Shown one piece after another: positions 62,660 to 64,000 of a DNA stretch of 64,000 bases (the stretch's first letter is position 1; each line of letters begins with the position of its first letter). This DNA comes from Sulfuritalea sp. GTDB taxonomy: Bacteria; Pseudomonadota; Gammaproteobacteria; Burkholderiales; Rhodocyclaceae. The notes under the pieces are model-generated. The model saw only the letters and a program-made list of their open reading frames with translations. It made no database searches and was not told the origin of the DNA. The translations under genes and the position numbers were made by a program. Where the stretch lies: NCBI GenBank assembly GCA_030651305.1, contig JAUSCI010000019.1:62001-126000 (forward strand), read 5' to 3'.

Positions 62660-63412
62660 ATGAGCGAGCAGGAAAAGCTGTCAAAGAGCCGGTGGAAGGG
62701 AGCGAAAGGCCTTGATTCCGCCGCCGCCCGGCAGACCGCAACCAGCGCCCGCGAAGCCTGGCGGGTGTTCGGCATTATGTCAGAGTTCGTCGAGGCGACC
62801 GAACGCCTGGCGGCGGTGCGCCCGGCGGTATCGATCTTCGGCAGCGCACGCATCGGCCCGGATTCCAGCTATTACCAGCAGACCGAAAAGATCGCCCGCC
62901 TGCTGTCGGATGCCGGGTTTTCGGTGGTCTCCGGCGGCGGTCCCGGCGTCATGGAGGCCGCCAACAAGGGCGCCTTCGAAGGCAAGAGCATGTCCATCGG
63001 GCTCAACATCCAGCTGCCCCACGAGCAGACGTCGAATCGCTACCAGGACATCTCGCAGAGCTTTCGCCACTTCTTTGCCCGCAAGTACATGTTCGTCAAG
63101 GTGGCCGCCGCCTATGTCGTGATGCCCGGCGGTTTCGGCACACTGGATGAATTGCTCGAAGCCCTGACGCTGATCCAGACCGGCAAGACCCCGCGCATTC
63201 CGCTGATTCTGGTCGGCACGGAGTTCTGGGCGGGGATGCTCGACTGGTTCCGCCAGCGGCTGGTGGCCGAGAACATGATCAATCCCGAAGACATCGATCT
63301 GATCCAGGTGATCGACGATCCGGAGCAGGTGGTGGTGGCGATTTTCGATCACTACGAGGCGCGCGGCTTCGGTCCGCTGCCGGAAGAACACGAATTGCTG
63401 CTTAACCTTTGA
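62660..63412 (+). CDS. LOG-family protein (lysine decarboxylase-like)
   Basis: The 250-residue protein from 62660 (MSEQEKLSKSRWKGAKGLDS) has the Rossmann block AVSIFGSARIGPDSSYYQQT, the motif SGGGPGVMEAANKGAFEGKS, and the nucleotide motif VVMPGGFGTLDELLEALTLI. This is the LOG family, some of which hydrolyse cytokinin nucleotides. In bacteria the substrate is often an AMP-like nucleotide. It is divergent from polA. Confidence 0.88.
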   Translation: MSEQEKLSKSRWKGAKGLDSAAARQTATSAREAWRVFGIMSEFVEATERLAAVRPAVSIFGSARIGPDSSYYQQTEKIARLLSDAGFSVVSGGGPGVMEAANKGAFEGKSMSIGLNIQLPHEQTSNRYQDISQSFRHFFARKYMFVKVAAAYVVMPGGFGTLDELLEALTLIQTGKTPRIPLILVGTEFWAGMLDWFRQRLVAENMINPEDIDLIQVIDDPEQVVVAIFDHYEARGFGPLPEEHELLLNL

Positions 63413-63443
63413 TAAACTGGCAGGAATTCTAGAAGGACATTCC

Positions 63444-63776
63444 ATGCGCCGCCTGATTGTTGTTCTGCTTTCCACCGTGGCACTGAACGTCGCCGCGCAA
63501 ACCTCGATGCCGAAGCTGGAGCCCATCCCCGAGCCGCCACCGGCGCCAGCCAGCGCCTTGAACGATGCGCTGGGGCCGCAAGTCACCATCACCAAACGCG
63601 GCGAAGACAAGGTCGAGGAATTCCGCATGAGCGGCAAGCTCTACATGCTCAAGGTGACGCCGCCGCACGGCGTGTCCTACTACCTGATCGACAACACCGG
63701 CGATGGCAGCTGGGTGCGTCAGGATTCGCGCGATTCAGGGTTGCGCGTGCCGATGTGGGTCCTGGGAACGTTCTGA
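63444..63776 (+). CDS. DUF2782 protein
   Basis: The 110-residue precursor has a signal peptide (MRRLIVVLLSTVALNVAA). The mature part has VTITKRGEDKVEEFRMSGKL and YMLKVTPPHGVSYYLID, the DUF2782 pattern. The gene is found near polA in many betaproteobacteria, as here. The function is not known. Confidence 0.87.
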   Translation: MRRLIVVLLSTVALNVAAQTSMPKLEPIPEPPPAPASALNDALGPQVTITKRGEDKVEEFRMSGKLYMLKVTPPHGVSYYLIDNTGDGSWVRQDSRDSGLRVPMWVLGTF

Positions 63777-64000
63777 AGCCGACGCTCGATGTTGCCCGTT
63801 ACGGGCAGGTATTCACCCCGCCGGGAATTGTCAGCCGCATGCTGGCCTTATCGCGCAACATTGGTCGCAATCAGGGCCGGGTGCTCGATCCGGCCTGCGG
63901 CGACGGTGCGTTCTCGTTGCGCCTGCCCGGCTGCGTGGCGATCGAAATCGACGCCGCCCATTGTCCTGAAGGCGCGCTCAATATCGACTTCTTCGTCTAT
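63755..64000 (+). CDS. Start of a DNA-methyltransferase-like protein, cut by the window edge
   Basis: From the GTG at 63755, or an in-frame CTG at 63773, the frame is open to the edge. It reads TLDVARYGQVFTPPGIVSRM, then GRVLDPACGDGAFSLRLPG and VAIEIDAAHCPEGALNIDFF. These match motif X and motif I of N6-adenine-type methyltransferases. The start overlaps the DUF2782 stop. The rest of the gene is outside the window. Confidence 0.7.
   Translation, partial: MGPGNVLKPTLDVARYGQVFTPPGIVSRMLALSRNIGRNQGRVLDPACGDGAFSLRLPGCVAIEIDAAHCPEGALNIDFFVY

Overview
The window looks like chromosomal DNA of a high-GC betaproteobacterium, probably Rhodocyclales or a close relative. The support is the zapB-zapA-6S RNA block, the DUF1840 and DUF2782 proteins, the polA/DUF2782 pairing and the general gene style. 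This placement is inferred from gene content, not from a marker phylogeny. Coding density is high, and many neighbouring genes overlap by four bases (ATGA or GTGA), so most transcription units look like tightly coupled operons. I found no tRNA, rRNA, CRISPR array or complete insertion sequence.

Region by region. At 1-2.4 kb there is a minus-strand operon of secreted proteins: a CsgG/DUF4384-type protein, a repeat-bearing secreted protein and the start of a third. Its CRP-like promoter region is duplicated at 2.64 kb. At 2.8-16.6 kb lies housekeeping: a PatB/MalY lyase, 5-formyltetrahydrofolate cyclo-ligase, Slt, Cca, small conserved proteins, Tam, MetH, then a rhodanese/Rieske pair with a translated leader, and a PEBP-like protein. 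At 16.7-21.7 kb is an accessory islet with a DUF4258/HTH pair, a HicB-ParD fused antitoxin with a frameshifted ParE, and a large PLD/SF2 helicase/DUF3427 protein. At 21.8-28.0 kb are a TlpA-like redoxin, an MFS transporter, an enoyl-CoA hydratase, a second CsgG/DUF4384 paralog, a DUF2721 protein, an SGNH hydrolase and a GST.

At 28.0-29.9 kb is the most interesting system in the window. It has an ECF sigma factor, a membrane anti-sigma factor whose outer domain resembles DsrE, and a divergent secreted DsrE protein that looks homologous to that domain. Both divergent promoters carry the same GGAATAAA / CGTC elements with the same spacing. A TauE/SafE exporter and an EVE protein follow, then 6S RNA, zapA and a zapB-like gene.

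At 32.1-50.5 kb is a lipopolysaccharide/surface-glycan locus. It holds heptosyltransferases, GT4 and GT2 glycosyltransferases, an O-antigen ligase, an AsnB-type amidotransferase, two acetyltransferases, methyltransferases and an MsbA exporter. Two toxin-antitoxin modules (VapBC and HipBA) sit inside its long minus-strand run.

At 50.9-58.8 kb is a secreted-proteolysis and two-component region: two zincin-like proteins, a collagen-like lipoprotein, a Prc/S41 protease, a trypsin-like protease, a lone receiver, a LuxR-type response regulator and a soluble PAS histidine kinase. A 20-bp near-palindrome occurs identically upstream of two of its transcription units. At 59.1-64 kb are a hydrolase, polA (with a palindromic repeat inserted in frame), a LOG-family protein, a DUF2782 protein and the start of a DNA-methyltransferase-like gene.
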